From assembly GCF_009695875.1 (NCBI RefSeq), contig NZ_VUNC01000001.1, forward strand, positions 434,001 through 498,000: a DNA stretch of 64,000 nucleotides, written 5' to 3'. Under the pieces are notes generated by a model. It had not been told where the DNA came from. It did not search any database and was given only the letters and a program-made list of their open reading frames with translations. The translations under genes and the position numbers were made by a program. Positions 27,699-37,829 of the stretch are shown here, piece after piece (position 1 is the stretch's first letter; every line of letters starts with the position of its first letter). The stretch is from Olsenella porci (GTDB taxonomy: Bacteria > Actinomycetota > Coriobacteriia > Coriobacteriales > Atopobiaceae).

Positions 27699-28169
27699 GG
27701 TGGCCTCCAAATCGGAACCTAACGAAGAAGAAAACCTAAAACCGAGGAAAACAATAAACCATGGATGAGGCTAATTTGTTCGGTTTTGTTTAAATGAGAC
27801 AATCTTCTCGCTCAGCGGTCATCGCATTTCCTGGGGGGAGGAACACGGGCGGAGACCACCTCTAAAACATCCATTCAACTGCGGCAATTCACCAATGGGA
27901 TGTGTGTCAAGGCAAACCCAGGGGACTGTCTCTTCTCCCTGGCGAGCCGTCTGCGACCACGATTGGACCGAGCGATTTCCACATAAGTGTTTAGTCCTGT
28001 TTATGAGAGCTGTAGGACGAAGCCGCCACCCTCGCCGAAACGTGCTACACGCCGCCGAAAGCCCCGGGCGTGGCGGGCTGTTCCATGCCTAGAATGGCAG
28101 GGTGCCTCTGGGGGCGCCGGAAACGGCGGGGGCCTTCTCGCCTGGGAAAGACCGGAAGGTGGCGCTGTC
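27699..28169. promoter_or_regulatory. Divergent regulatory region lacI-xylB
   Basis: AT-rich between about 27720 and 27810. Two oppositely oriented copies of an AAAACCGA-type motif, AAAACCGAGGAAAAC (about 27738) and the complement of TTTGTTCGGTTTTG (about 27776), flank a 25-30 base spacer and are plausible operator half sites for the divergent LacI protein. I cannot place -35/-10 boxes with confidence. Confidence 0.4.
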
Positions 28170-29645
28170 ATGTATTTCATCGGGATTGACGTTGGGACGT
28201 CTGCGACCAAGCTGCTGCTGATGGACGAGGGTGGTGGGGTCCGCTCGGTGGTGAGCAGACGCTATTCCACCGCGATGCCGCAGCCGGGGTGGAGCGAGCA
28301 GAATCCGGACGACTGGTGGGACGCCGTGTGCAACGGCATTCCCGAGCTCCTGGAGGGCGTGGACGCAAGCCAGGTCGCCGGCATCGGGTGTTGCGGACAG
28401 ATGCACGGGCTTGTCACGTTGGACGCTCGGGACCGCGTGATCCGTCCCGCCATCCTGTGGAACGACAGCCGCAGCCGCTACCAGGTGGGGTGCCTCAACA
28501 GGGACATCGGGCGGGAGGCAATCGCCCGCTACACCGGCAACGTCGCCTACGTGGGCTTTACTGCCCCCAAGCTGCTGTGGCTCCGCGAGGAGGAGCCCGA
28601 GCACTTCTCGGCCATCCGCAAGATCATGCTCCCCAAGGACTACATCACCTTCCGTCTTACGGGCGAGTACGTCACGGACTACTCGGACGCGTCCGGGACG
28701 CTGCTCCTGGATGTCCGCAACCGCTGCTGGAGCAAGCACATGCTGGGTCTGTGCGGCCTGTGGCGTGCCAAGATGCCGCGCCTGTGCGAGAGCTGGGAGG
28801 AGGTTGGCACCCTGCTTCCCGAGGTCGCCGACCGCCTGGGCCTGCCCAGGACGGTGAGGGTGTGTGCCGGCGCGGGGGACAACGCCTCCGCCGCCGTTGG
28901 CGCGGGCGCCGTGGGTGAGGGCAGCTGCAACATCGTCCTGGGGACCGCCGGGACCATCCTCATGAACATGGCCAGCTACCATGAGGACAAGGACAACAAG
29001 TTGCACTGCTTCTGCAACGCAGAGGGCGGCTGGAACCTCATGGGCTGCATCCTCACGGCAGCCGGCTGCAACGAGTGGTGGATGGGCAACGTGCTCCAGA
29101 CGGAGGACTACACCGCGGAGCAGGGCGCCATCTCGCTCGCGGCGCTTGGGCAGAACGACGTGTTCTTCCTCCCGTACCTCATGGGCGAGAGGACCCCGCA
29201 CAACGACCCGCGCGCCCGCGGGGCCTTCGTGGGGATGCGCGCCACGAGCACGCGTGCCGACCTCACGCAGGCGGTGCTTGAGGGCGTCGCCTTCGCGCTG
29301 CGTGACTGCGCCTGCATCGCCCGCGAGGAGGAGCTGGACGTCTCTTCGTCCACCATCTGCGGAGGCGGCGCGAGGAGCCGCCTGTGGCTCTCCATCATCT
29401 CCGACGTCCTGGGGATTCCCCTGCGCATCACGCAGACCGAGCAGGCGCCGGCGATGGGGGCGGCGATGCTCGCCAGCGTGTGTTGTGGGGCCTACGGGGA
29501 CGTGGCGCAGTGCGCGAGGGCCCTTGTCCACACCAAGGGGACCGTGGAGCCAAACCGTGAGGTGGTCTCCCTCTACAATGGGCGCTATGATACCTGGCGC
29601 CGCATCTATCCCGCCCTGCGGGGCGTGTTCCAGGAGATCCTGTAG
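28170..29645 (+). CDS. xylB: Xylulokinase
   Basis: FGGY kinase of 491 residues that phosphorylates D-xylulose to xylulose-5-P, feeding phosphoketolase. The N-terminal IGIDVGTSATKLLLMDEGG is the ATP phosphate loop, GCCGQMHGLV is the xylulokinase-type substrate signature, and the catalytic Asp lies in CAGAGDNASAAVG. C-terminal features are LPYLMGERTPHNDPRARGAFVG and CGGGARSRLWLSIISDVLG. No xylose isomerase is next to it, so it may serve a pentitol or scavenged xylulose. The start has GGAAGGTGG upstream. NudC follows after 15 bases. Confidence 0.92.
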   Translation: MYFIGIDVGTSATKLLLMDEGGGVRSVVSRRYSTAMPQPGWSEQNPDDWWDAVCNGIPELLEGVDASQVAGIGCCGQMHGLVTLDARDRVIRPAILWNDSRSRYQVGCLNRDIGREAIARYTGNVAYVGFTAPKLLWLREEEPEHFSAIRKIMLPKDYITFRLTGEYVTDYSDASGTLLLDVRNRCWSKHMLGLCGLWRAKMPRLCESWEEVGTLLPEVADRLGLPRTVRVCAGAGDNASAAVGAGAVGEGSCNIVLGTAGTILMNMASYHEDKDNKLHCFCNAEGGWNLMGCILTAAGCNEWWMGNVLQTEDYTAEQGAISLAALGQNDVFFLPYLMGERTPHNDPRARGAFVGMRATSTRADLTQAVLEGVAFALRDCACIAREEELDVSSSTICGGGARSRLWLSIISDVLGIPLRITQTEQAPAMGAAMLASVCCGAYGDVAQCARALVHTKGTVEPNREVVSLYNGRYDTWRRIYPALRGVFQEIL

Positions 29646-29660
29646 AGGAGAGCGTCGCAC

Positions 29661-30563
29661 GTGATCCAAGACATAGGGGACCATCGCTTCGACCGGACCT
29701 ATCGCACCGACTCGCCCACAGGGAGGAGCTTCGTCCTCGCGTACCACCAGGGGCTTGCCCTGTATGCGGTGCGCGACGGCGGGCTCGAGCTGCCCCGGCT
29801 GTCCGACTGGGGCGCCAGCGCCGCCGAGCTCCATGCGCGATACCTGTTTGCAATCGGGGACAGCGAGTTCTTCCTCGCCGACTGCCGTGTGGCGGGGGGC
29901 ATGGGAGAGGGGGCGCCCGTCCCGATCGCCCCAGATCCCGGCGAGCCGGACGGCCTGGAGGTCCCGGTGCCCGCGGGCTTCTCCTTTGCTCCCATCCGCG
30001 AGTTCCGCTACCTTGAGCCGCGGTGGATGGCCTTTGCCGCAATCACCGGCTACCACCTGTGGGACTGGTACCGCCACAACCGGTTCTGCGGCGTGTGCGG
30101 CACCCCACTCCAGCACGTGGCAACCAGCCGCGAGCTCGCCTGCCCGCACTGCTCCAACGTGGTGTACCCGCGCATCAGTCCGGCGGTGATCGTGGGTGTC
30201 ACCGACGGCGACAGGATCGTCCTCACCAAGTACGCCGGGCGAGAGTACAAGAACTACGCCCTCGTGGCCGGCTTCGTTGAGGTGGGCGAGAGCATGGAGG
30301 ACTGCGTCCGGCGTGAGGTCATGGAGGAGGTCGGCCTGCGCGTGGGCAACCTCCGCTACTACAAGAGCCAGCCCTGGCCGTTCACCCAGACTGTCCTGAG
30401 CGGCTACTTCTGTGACGTCGAGGGGGACTCCCACATCACCCTCGACCGTCACGAGCTCAAGCTTGGCCGCTGGTTTGATCGCTCGGACCTCCCTCTGAGC
30501 CTCCCCGACACGTCGAGCCTCACCAACGAGATGATCTGCGCCTTCGCTCGCGGGGATGCCTAG
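29661..30563 (+). CDS. nudC: NADH pyrophosphatase (Nudix, NudC type)
   Basis: 300 residues. NudC cleaves NADH to NMNH and AMP and removes NAD caps from RNA. A four-cysteine zinc ribbon (CGVCG and CPHC, about residues 140-160) precedes the Nudix box GFVEVGESMEDCVRREVMEEVGL. The SQPWPF motif that marks NADH-specific members follows it. The GTG start at 29661 has AGAGGAG upstream. It is probably cotranscribed with xylB, an arrangement with no obvious pathway logic. Confidence 0.93.
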   Translation: MIQDIGDHRFDRTYRTDSPTGRSFVLAYHQGLALYAVRDGGLELPRLSDWGASAAELHARYLFAIGDSEFFLADCRVAGGMGEGAPVPIAPDPGEPDGLEVPVPAGFSFAPIREFRYLEPRWMAFAAITGYHLWDWYRHNRFCGVCGTPLQHVATSRELACPHCSNVVYPRISPAVIVGVTDGDRIVLTKYAGREYKNYALVAGFVEVGESMEDCVRREVMEEVGLRVGNLRYYKSQPWPFTQTVLSGYFCDVEGDSHITLDRHELKLGRWFDRSDLPLSLPDTSSLTNEMICAFARGDA

Positions 30564-30699
30564 GCGGCGGGTGCCCCTTCAGATTTCCCGAGGGTCTGTG
30601 ACGGCCCCGGGGCGCATTGTTGCCTGACTGTGAACTGTTTCTCCATCGCCGAGGGGTGGGCGCTAGAGTACGTCTCAACCGAATACGCACGACCAAACC

Positions 30700-30990
30700 T
30701 AAGAAGCGGAAGGTAGACGCCACACGCGCGCACAGAGATTCTGGGGTGCTGAGATCCAGGACGAGATGCGGGGCGTTGATTGGGCCGCCGAGGGCGCACC
30801 CAAAGGAAGGGGCAAATGCTCCTGCCGAGTAGGCTGCGACGTGAGGGCATACGTCAGTTGCCAGAGACGTGACAGCGTCTTGCAAAGCGCGTGGGCACAT
30901 CCCACGAACCAAGGTGGCACCGCGAGTCCCAGGGACCCGTCCTTGACGAATCTGCATCTGTAGACGACGTCGGGGGCGGGTCCCTTCCGT
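30700..30990 (+). promoter_or_regulatory. T-box leader of the trp operon (tryptophan specifier)
   Basis: The conserved T-box AAGGTGGCACCGCG lies at 30911-30924. A stem I can be drawn with lower stem GCGG/CCGC (30706-30709 with 30785-30788) and upper stem GACGCC/GGCGTT (30716-30721 with 30772-30777), leaving TGG (30781-30783) on the 3' side of the internal loop. That is the right place for a specifier codon, here for tRNA-Trp. A distal hairpin TTCTGG/CCAGGA caps stem I. Downstream, 12-base arms at 30931-30942 and 30974-30985 form a competing terminator-like stem, though without a U-run, so control may also be at translation. Confidence 0.85.
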
Positions 30991-31014
30991 TCTCGAGGAA
31001 AGCGGGAGGTGAGC

Positions 31015-32532
31015 ATGTACCCATCGCTTGAGGAGGTCCGTCGGATCGCGGAGAGGGGGGAGTACGAGAGGATCCCCGTCCGCCGCGAGATCCTCTCGGA
31101 CGGCTTCACCACGATCGAGGCGGTCCGGCGCCTTCGCGGGGCGAGCCATCACGTGTTCATGCTCGAGAGCGCCGAGCCCGACGAGCGCTCCGGGCGCTTC
31201 TCGTTCCTGGGCCTTGACCCCAGCATGGAGGTCACCTGCCTGGACGGTGAGCTGAAGGTCCGCAGGAACCTCGGCAGGCCGGCCATGGGCGGGGGAGAGG
31301 GGACGGCTCCAGAGGTCGAGACCAGCCACGTCGATCACCCGGGCGCCTTCCTGCGCGAGGTGCTGGCGGCGCATCGCAGCCCCCAGCTCGACGGGTTCCC
31401 GCCGTTCTGTGGCGGCTTGGTGGGGTACTTCTCCTACGACTACCTCAAGTACAGCGAACCGACGCTGCGCGGCGGCGATATGGGCCACGCGGACTTCCTC
31501 GACATGGACCTCATGCTCTTTGACGACGTGATCGCCTTCGACTCGTACCGCCAGCGCGTGGTGCTGGTGACGGGCGTCCCCACCCGGGGCGAACTCGAGC
31601 GGGGCTACCGCGAGGCGGAGGGACGCCTGGACCGCATGGAGGACATCCTGCGCCATGGGGAGCCGGCCAAGTTCGAGCCGCTCAAGCTCGCGGAGCCGCT
31701 CGAGCCCCGCTTCTCGCGCAAGCGCTACTGCGAGATGGTTCGCACCGCGCAACATCACATCCACGAGGGCGACATCTTCCAGGTGGTGCTGAGCGACCCC
31801 GTCACGGCATCGGCTACGGGCAGCCTCTTTGACGCCTATCGCCTGCTCAGGGCCGAGAACCCCAGTCCGTACATGTTCTACTTCACGAGCGATGACCTGG
31901 AGCTGGCGGGTGCGAGCCCCGAGACCCTGGCGCGTCTTACCGACGGGCGCCTGTTCACCTACCCGCTCGCCGGCACGCGCCCGCGTGGCGCGACGCCCGA
32001 GGAGGACGAGCGCCTGGAGCGCGACCTCCTCTCGGACGAGAAGGAGCTCGCGGAGCACAACATGCTCGTCGACCTGGGGAGAAACGACCTCGGGCGCGTG
32101 GCGGAGCTGGGGAGCGTCCACGTGGACGAGTTCCACAAGATCCTGCGCTTCTCCCATGTGATGCACATCGGATCCACGGTGAGCGCCTGCATCGCCCAGG
32201 ACAAGGACGCGGTGGACGCCGTCGACTCCATCCTCCCCGCGGGCACCCTCTCGGGCGCTCCCAAGCTCCGCGCCTGCCAGATCATCCGCGACCTGGAGGG
32301 CTACAAGCGCGGCATCTACGGGGGAGCCATCGGCTACCTGGACTTTGCCGGCAACCTGGACACCTGCATCGGCATCCGCCTGGCATACAAGAAGGACGGG
32401 GAGGTCTGCGTTCAGTCCGGCGCGGGCGTCGTCGCGGACAGCGTTCCCGAGCACGAGTTTGAGGAGTGCCGCAACAAGGCTCGCGCGGTGGTTCGCGCCA
32501 TCGAGGCCTCGGAGGGGGGCATCGACCGATGA
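31015..32532 (+). CDS. trpE: Anthranilate synthase component I
   Basis: Makes anthranilate from chorismate using ammonia from TrpG. 505 residues. The N-terminal regulatory part has FMLESAEPDERSGRFSFLG; residues of this LLES-type motif bind feedback tryptophan. The chorismate-binding half has GDIFQVVLSDPV, ASPETLARL, PLAGTRPRGATPEED, ELAEHNMLVDLGRNDLGRV and PAGTLSGAPKLRA. GGGAGG lies 6 bases before ATG 31015. The stop overlaps the trpG start (ATGA). Confidence 0.96.
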   Translation: MYPSLEEVRRIAERGEYERIPVRREILSDGFTTIEAVRRLRGASHHVFMLESAEPDERSGRFSFLGLDPSMEVTCLDGELKVRRNLGRPAMGGGEGTAPEVETSHVDHPGAFLREVLAAHRSPQLDGFPPFCGGLVGYFSYDYLKYSEPTLRGGDMGHADFLDMDLMLFDDVIAFDSYRQRVVLVTGVPTRGELERGYREAEGRLDRMEDILRHGEPAKFEPLKLAEPLEPRFSRKRYCEMVRTAQHHIHEGDIFQVVLSDPVTASATGSLFDAYRLLRAENPSPYMFYFTSDDLELAGASPETLARLTDGRLFTYPLAGTRPRGATPEEDERLERDLLSDEKELAEHNMLVDLGRNDLGRVAELGSVHVDEFHKILRFSHVMHIGSTVSACIAQDKDAVDAVDSILPAGTLSGAPKLRACQIIRDLEGYKRGIYGGAIGYLDFAGNLDTCIGIRLAYKKDGEVCVQSGAGVVADSVPEHEFEECRNKARAVVRAIEASEGGIDR

Positions 32533-33122
32533 TCTGCCTCATCGACAACTATGACAGCTTCTCCTACAACCTGTACCAGCTCCTGGGCTCCATCGATCCG
32601 GACATCCGCGTAGTGCGCAACGACGAGCTCACGGTGGAGGAGCTCAAGGGCCTCTCGCCCGACGCGGTGGTGCTCTCGCCGGGGCCCGGCCGTCCCTCTG
32701 ACGCGGGCATCTGCGAGGGCGTGGTTCGCACCCTCACCGGTACGGTTCCCATCCTGGGAGTGTGCCTGGGCCACCAGGCAATCGTGGAGGCGTTTGGTGG
32801 CGTGGTCACGTATGCCTCGGCGATCATGCATGGCAAGGCGTCGAAGGTGACGCTTGATCGGGATTGCGAGCTGTTCCGCGGCATCGACTCACCCACCACC
32901 GTGGCTCGCTATCACTCGCTCGCTGCCGATGCGGCGTCCATGCCTGCATGCCTGCGCGTGACTGCGACCACGGACGACGGAGAGGTCATGGCCGTCCAGC
33001 ACGTCGAGGCACCGACCTTTGGGGTCCAGTTCCACCCCGAGTCGGTCATGACGGCGGAGGGTCCGGCCATGGCGAGGAACTTCCTCGACGTGGTGGACCG
33101 ATGGCGCTCGGGTGACTTGTAG
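32529..33122 (+). CDS. trpG: Anthranilate synthase component II (glutamine amidotransferase)
   Basis: 197 residues, class I amidotransferase. The nucleophile is the Cys in ILGVCLGHQ; the His-Glu pair is in VQFHPESV. MICLIDNYDSFSYNLYQ is the usual TrpG/PabA start. It passes ammonia to TrpE and could also serve aminodeoxychorismate synthase, as in many Gram-positives. Overlap with trpE by four bases indicates coupled translation. Confidence 0.95.
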   Translation: MICLIDNYDSFSYNLYQLLGSIDPDIRVVRNDELTVEELKGLSPDAVVLSPGPGRPSDAGICEGVVRTLTGTVPILGVCLGHQAIVEAFGGVVTYASAIMHGKASKVTLDRDCELFRGIDSPTTVARYHSLAADAASMPACLRVTATTDDGEVMAVQHVEAPTFGVQFHPESVMTAEGPAMARNFLDVVDRWRSGDL

Positions 33123-33189
33123 GGTTGCAGCATCGGCACGAGGCGCAGGGCAGAAACAGTCAGTTCTCAAGTGACAGGGAGACATCAGG

Positions 33190-34212
33190 ATGATCAGGGA
33201 AGCAATCGAGAAGATCGTGTCCAAGGAGGACCTCACCTACGACGAGGCCTACGCCACCATGCGCGAGATCATGAGCGGCGAGACCAGCCCCACCCAGAAC
33301 GCGGCGTTCCTCGCGGCGCTCTCCACCAAGTCGACCAAGGCCGAGACGATCGACGAGATCTCGGGTTGCGCCGCCGCCATGCGGGAGCTGGCGACGCCGG
33401 TCGAGCACCCGGGCGTCGACACGCTCGAGATCGTGGGCACGGGCGGGGACCGCTCCAACACCTTCAACATCTCCACCACCGCGGCGCTCATCTGCGCCGG
33501 GGCGGGTGCCAAGGTTACCAAGCACGGCAACCGCGCGGCAAGCTCCAAGTGCGGCACCGCGGACTGCCTGGAGGCGCTGGGCGTCAACCTCGACCAGGAT
33601 CCGGACAAGGTCCGCTCCGAGCTCGATTCCTGCGGCATGGCGTTCCTCTTTGCCCAGAGGTATCACAGCGCCATGCGTTACGTTGGCTCCATCCGCAAGG
33701 AGCTGGGCATTCGCACCGTCTTCAACATCCTGGGGCCGCTCACCAACCCGGCCAAGCCCGCCTACTTCCTCCTGGGCGTGTACGACGAGTACCTCGTGGA
33801 GCCCATCGCAAAGGTTCTCTCCAACCTTGGGGTGAGGCGTGCGCTCGTGGTCTATGGACAGGATCGCATGGACGAGATCTCGCTCTCCGCCCCCACGAGC
33901 GCCTGCGAGCTGCGTGACGGCTACTATCGCACCCTGACCATCGCACCCGAGGACTTTGGCCTCGCTCGCTGTGTAAAGCAGGAGCTGCTCGGCGGCACCC
34001 CCGAGGAGAACGCCGCTACCGTGCGCTCGATCCTCTCTGGCGAGGACCGCGGCCCCAAGCGCGACGCGGCCGTCCTCAACGCAGGTGCCGCCCTGTACGT
34101 GAGCGGCATTGCCGACTCCATCGCCGAGGGTGTTGCCAAGGCGGGCGTTTCGGTGGACGACGGTTCCGCGCTCCGCACGCTGGACGCGTTCGTGGAAGAG
34201 AGCAACCGCTGA
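33190..34212 (+). CDS. trpD: Anthranilate phosphoribosyltransferase
   Basis: 340 residues. Transfers phosphoribosyl from PRPP to anthranilate. PRPP- and anthranilate-binding motifs are visible: [53 protein letters not shown] and [13 protein letters not shown] free-standing TrpD, not fused to TrpG. AGGGAGACATCAGG precedes the ATG, and the stop overlaps trpC. Confidence 0.96.
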   Translation: MIREAIEKIVSKEDLTYDEAYATMREIMSGETSPTQNAAFLAALSTKSTKAETIDEISGCAAAMRELATPVEHPGVDTLEIVGTGGDRSNTFNISTTAALICAGAGAKVTKHGNRAASSKCGTADCLEALGVNLDQDPDKVRSELDSCGMAFLFAQRYHSAMRYVGSIRKELGIRTVFNILGPLTNPAKPAYFLLGVYDEYLVEPIAKVLSNLGVRRALVVYGQDRMDEISLSAPTSACELRDGYYRTLTIAPEDFGLARCVKQELLGGTPEENAATVRSILSGEDRGPKRDAAVLNAGAALYVSGIADSIAEGVAKAGVSVDDGSALRTLDAFVEESNR

Positions 34213-35033
34213 TGGGGGAGCACGGGAACATCCTCCAGACCATCGCGGAGCGAACCCGCGAGCGCATCGCCCACGAGCGGGAGGAGAGGCCCCTCGACCA
34301 GGTTGCCGGTGAGGCGCGCGGCCTCGCCGAGAAGGAGCTCGAGAGCGGCGGCTCGTTCCGCTTCCCGTTTGAGCGCGCGCTCTGGGCACCCGGCATGTCG
34401 TTCATCTGCGAGTGCAAGAAGGCGTCCCCCTCCAAGGGGGTCATCGCGGAAGACTTTGACCCCGTCGCCATCGCCCGCGAGTACGAGGCGGCGGGCGCGG
34501 CTGCGATAAGCTGCCTCACCGAGCCGTTCTGGTTCCAGGGGAGGGACGAGTACCTCTCCGCCATCGCGGACACCGTCTCGATCCCGGTCCTGCGCAAGGA
34601 CTTTGTGGTGGACGAGTACATGGTCTACCAGGCCAAGGTCCTTGGCGCGCATGCGGTTCTCCTCATCTGCTCCATCCTCACCGACGAGCAGCTGGCGCAC
34701 TACGTCTCGCTCGCCCACGAGCTGGGGCTCTCCGCGCTGGTGGAGGCCTATGCCCCGGAGGAGGTTCCCCGGGCCATCGCGGCCGGTGCGCGCGTGGTGG
34801 GCGTCAACAACCGTGACCTCCGCACCTTCAAGGTCGACTTTGGCAACAGCATCCTCCTTCGCCCGCTCGTTGGGCCCGAGCGCCTCTTCGTCTCGGAGAG
34901 CGGCGTGAGGGATGCCAATGACATTCGCCGCCTATATGATGCGGGCGTCGATGCGGTGCTCGTGGGAGAGACCCTCATGCGCCAGAATGACAAGTCAGCC
35001 GCACTTGCCGAGCTGAGGGGAGAGGTTCCGTGA
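34212..35033 (+). CDS. trpC: Indole-3-glycerol phosphate synthase
   Basis: 273 residues of TIM barrel. Conserved catalytic segments include FICECKKASPSKGVI (lysine and active-site loop), VLRKDFVVDEYMVYQAK, LVEAY, VVGVNNRDLRTF, LFVSESGV and AVLVGETLMR. It closes the ring of carboxyphenylaminodeoxyribulose-P. The ATG at 34212 shares one base with the trpD stop, and its stop overlaps the trpF start, so translation of trpDCF is tightly coupled. Confidence 0.95.
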   Translation: MGEHGNILQTIAERTRERIAHEREERPLDQVAGEARGLAEKELESGGSFRFPFERALWAPGMSFICECKKASPSKGVIAEDFDPVAIAREYEAAGAAAISCLTEPFWFQGRDEYLSAIADTVSIPVLRKDFVVDEYMVYQAKVLGAHAVLLICSILTDEQLAHYVSLAHELGLSALVEAYAPEEVPRAIAAGARVVGVNNRDLRTFKVDFGNSILLRPLVGPERLFVSESGVRDANDIRRLYDAGVDAVLVGETLMRQNDKSAALAELRGEVP

Positions 35034-35752
35034 TGAACAACCGTCGCATGTCCACCGTCAGGATGCGAGAGCTCCTGGACGAGGGGAGCGAGCGTACGCA
35101 CGTCAAGCTTTGCGGGATGTTCCGCGAGCAGGACATAGACGTGGTGAACGAGGTGCTCCCGGACCTCTGTGGCTTCATCGTGGACTACCCGAGCTCGCAC
35201 AGGCACGTCGACCGCGACCGGCTCCAGCAGCTGGTCGACAGGCTCGATCCCCGAGTCCCCGCGGTGGGGGTCTTCGTGGACGAGCCGCTCGGACTGGTCT
35301 CCGAGCTGGCCGACACGGTGCTGGACATGGTCCAGCTGCACGGCAACGAGGGAAACCCCTACATCGTGTTTCTCCGCGAGCTCGTTGACATACCCATCTG
35401 CCAGGCAATCCGCGTCCGCACGCCCGACGATGTGCGTCGCGCGAACGAGTCAAAGGCCGACATCGTCCTCCTGGACGGTGGCGCCGGCTCGGGAAAGGCC
35501 TTCGACTGGTCCCTCATCCAGGGCGTCGAGCGGCCCTTCATCCTGGCGGGGGGCCTCGACCCGCAGAACGTGGGTGAGGCAATAGACAGGTTCCACCCCT
35601 GGGGCGTGGACATGAGCTCGGGCATCGAGACCGACCGGCTCAAGGACCCCGGGAAGATGCGAGCGGCCGTGGCCGCAGTTAGGGGAAGAGATGAGCAACT
35701 CCGCGACCTCTCGGGGTCGGTTCGGGATTCACGGGGGGCAGTACATTCCTGA
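35033..35752 (+). CDS. trpF: Phosphoribosylanthranilate isomerase
   Basis: 239 residues, longer than the usual 200-220. The catalytic Cys is in [12 protein letters not shown], the general acid Asp in [15 protein letters not shown], and phosphate is bound by [11 protein letters not shown] and [10 protein letters not shown]. In this copy the N-terminal first strand is preceded by about 20 residues, and the C-terminal 20 residues lie over the trpB start (35691), an overlap of 62 bases. GGGGAGAGG precedes the TGATG junction with trpC. Confidence 0.9.
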   Translation: MNNRRMSTVRMRELLDEGSERTHVKLCGMFREQDIDVVNEVLPDLCGFIVDYPSSHRHVDRDRLQQLVDRLDPRVPAVGVFVDEPLGLVSELADTVLDMVQLHGNEGNPYIVFLRELVDIPICQAIRVRTPDDVRRANESKADIVLLDGGAGSGKAFDWSLIQGVERPFILAGGLDPQNVGEAIDRFHPWGVDMSSGIETDRLKDPGKMRAAVAAVRGRDEQLRDLSGSVRDSRGAVHS

Positions 35753-36890
35753 GACCCTCATGAACGCCGTGATCGAGCTCGAGGAAGCCTACGACCGGTA
35801 CAAGGACGATCCTACGTTCAACGCCGAGCTCACCGACCTGCTCAACAACTACGCAAACCGTCCCTCCCTGCTCTACTTCGCAAAGAACATGACGAGGGAC
35901 CTGGGTGGCGCCAAGGTGTACCTCAAGCGAGAGGACCTCAACCACACTGGCGCCCACAAGATCAACAACGCTCTTGGCCAGGCGCTTCTCGCCAAGTACA
36001 TGGGCAAGACTCGCCTGATCGCCGAGACGGGCGCCGGCCAGCATGGCGTGGCAACCGCCACCGTGGCGGCGCTTCTCGGCATGGAGTGCGTGGTGTACAT
36101 GGGCGTGAAGGACATGGAGCGCCAGGCGCTCAACGTGTACCGCATGCGTCTGCTGGGCGCCGAGGTGCGTGGCGTGTCGTCCGGCACCGGCACCCTCAAG
36201 GACGCGGTGTCCGAGGCCATGCGCGAGTGGACGAGCCGCATCGACGACACCCACTACCTCATTGGCTCTACCATGGGTCCGCACCCGTTCCCCATGATCG
36301 TCCGTGACTTCCAGGCCGTGATCAGCCGCGAGGCCCGCGCGCAGATCCTCGAGGCGGAGGGCAGGCTCCCAGATGCGGTCATCGCCTGCGTGGGCGGTGG
36401 CTCCAACGCCATGGGCAGCTTCTACCACTTCATTCCCGACGAGGGCGTTCGTCTCATCGGATGCGAGGCGGCCGGTCGGGGGATCGACACCAAGGAGACC
36501 GCGGCGACCATCGAGACCGGTCGCGTGGGCATCTTCCATGGCATGAAGAGCTACTTCTGCCAGGACGAGTACGGCCAGATCGCTCCCGTCTACTCCATCA
36601 GCGCAGGCCTCGACTACCCGGGCGTCGGTCCCGAGCACGCCATGCTGCACGACACGGGTCGCGCCGAGTACGTGGGCATCACCGACGACGAGGCGGTGGA
36701 CGCCTTCGAGTACCTGTCCAGGCAGGAGGGCGTCATCCCCGCAATCGAGAGCGCGCACGCCGTGGCGTATGCCATGAAGCTCGCACCGACCATGGACAAG
36801 GACCAGATCATCATCGTCACGCTGTCCGGGCGTGGCGACAAGGACGTGGCGGCCATCGCCCGCTACAGGGGAGAGGACCTCCATGACTAG
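35691..36890 (+). CDS. trpB: Tryptophan synthase beta chain
   Basis: 399 residues, TrpB1 type. PLP Lys is in [18 protein letters not shown]; the phosphate-binding glycine loop is [31 protein letters not shown]-like [10 protein letters not shown] and [17 protein letters not shown] are typical. It condenses indole with serine. The start lies inside trpF with GGGGAAGAG upstream; the stop overlaps trpA by eight bases. Confidence 0.97.
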   Translation: MSNSATSRGRFGIHGGQYIPETLMNAVIELEEAYDRYKDDPTFNAELTDLLNNYANRPSLLYFAKNMTRDLGGAKVYLKREDLNHTGAHKINNALGQALLAKYMGKTRLIAETGAGQHGVATATVAALLGMECVVYMGVKDMERQALNVYRMRLLGAEVRGVSSGTGTLKDAVSEAMREWTSRIDDTHYLIGSTMGPHPFPMIVRDFQAVISREARAQILEAEGRLPDAVIACVGGGSNAMGSFYHFIPDEGVRLIGCEAAGRGIDTKETAATIETGRVGIFHGMKSYFCQDEYGQIAPVYSISAGLDYPGVGPEHAMLHDTGRAEYVGITDDEAVDAFEYLSRQEGVIPAIESAHAVAYAMKLAPTMDKDQIIIVTLSGRGDKDVAAIARYRGEDLHD

Positions 36891-37677
36891 CATCAAGGAC
36901 GCATTCACGGCGGCGGACGGGAGCCGCAAGAAGGCATTTGTGCCATTCATCACCTGTGGGGATCCCTCGCTCGACGTCACCGAGGAGGCGCTTCTCGCCA
37001 TGCAGCGGGCGGGTGCCGACCTCATCGAGCTGGGCATACCGTTCAGCGACCCCACGGCCGAGGGTCCCGTCATCCAGGAGGCCAACATCCGCGCGCTCTC
37101 GGGTGGCGTCACCACCGACTCCATCCTTGCGATGGTCGAGCGCGTGCGCGACAGGGGCCTCACCGTGCCCCTGGTGTTCATGACCTACGCCAACGTGGTC
37201 TTTGGCTACGACACCGAGCGCTTTGCCGCAAACGCCGCCAAGGCGGGGGTCCAGGGCGTCATCCTCCCGGACGTCCCCTTTGAGGAGAAGGCGGAGTTCT
37301 CCGAGCCCCTGGCTGCGGAGGGCCTGGAGCTCGTGAGTCTCATCGCCCCCACCTCGCACGAGCGCGTCCGCAGCATCGCGCGGGAGGCGAAGGGGTTCGT
37401 GTACTGCGTGAGCTCGCTCGGCGTCACGGGCGTTCGCTCCAAGATCACGACGGACATCGCCGGCATGGTTGAGCTCGTGCGCGAGGCCTCGAGCATCCCC
37501 GTTGCGGTTGGTTTTGGCATCAGTACGCCCGAGCAGGCGGCGCGGATGGCGGCGGTCTCGGACGGTGCCATTGTGGGCTCGGCAATCGTCCGCATCGTCG
37601 CGGAGCATGGCGAGGGGTGCGTCCCCTACGTCGAGAATTACGTGCGCTCGATGGCGGAGGCGGTCCACTCCGCGTAG
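36883..37677 (+). CDS. trpA: Tryptophan synthase alpha chain
   Basis: 264 residues. Cleaves indole-3-glycerol phosphate and channels indole to TrpB. Catalytic Glu is in [20 protein letters not shown] and Asp in [11 protein letters not shown]; the phosphate loop is [22 protein letters not shown] lies upstream inside trpB. It is the last gene of the operon; a GC-rich imperfect hairpin (about 37689-37731) follows, without a U-run. Confidence 0.96.
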   Translation: MTSIKDAFTAADGSRKKAFVPFITCGDPSLDVTEEALLAMQRAGADLIELGIPFSDPTAEGPVIQEANIRALSGGVTTDSILAMVERVRDRGLTVPLVFMTYANVVFGYDTERFAANAAKAGVQGVILPDVPFEEKAEFSEPLAAEGLELVSLIAPTSHERVRSIAREAKGFVYCVSSLGVTGVRSKITTDIAGMVELVREASSIPVAVGFGISTPEQAARMAAVSDGAIVGSAIVRIVAEHGEGCVPYVENYVRSMAEAVHSA

Positions 37678-37829
37678 GCAACTCGCGTGGCGGCGGGGGG
37701 CGGGCGTGTGGGCCTCCCCTGCCGCCGCGACGGCTTACAGATTCATTACCGTCGCGTATTTCCCCCATTAACTGCGCGGATACAAACTAGATGGTAGCTG
37801 GTCAGAGTCTTCCCATGGGGGTGGCAACC

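Noticed and set aside
28089-30452. 787-codon frame opposite xylB and nudC
   Set aside because: Spans two well-supported genes on the other strand; no motif.
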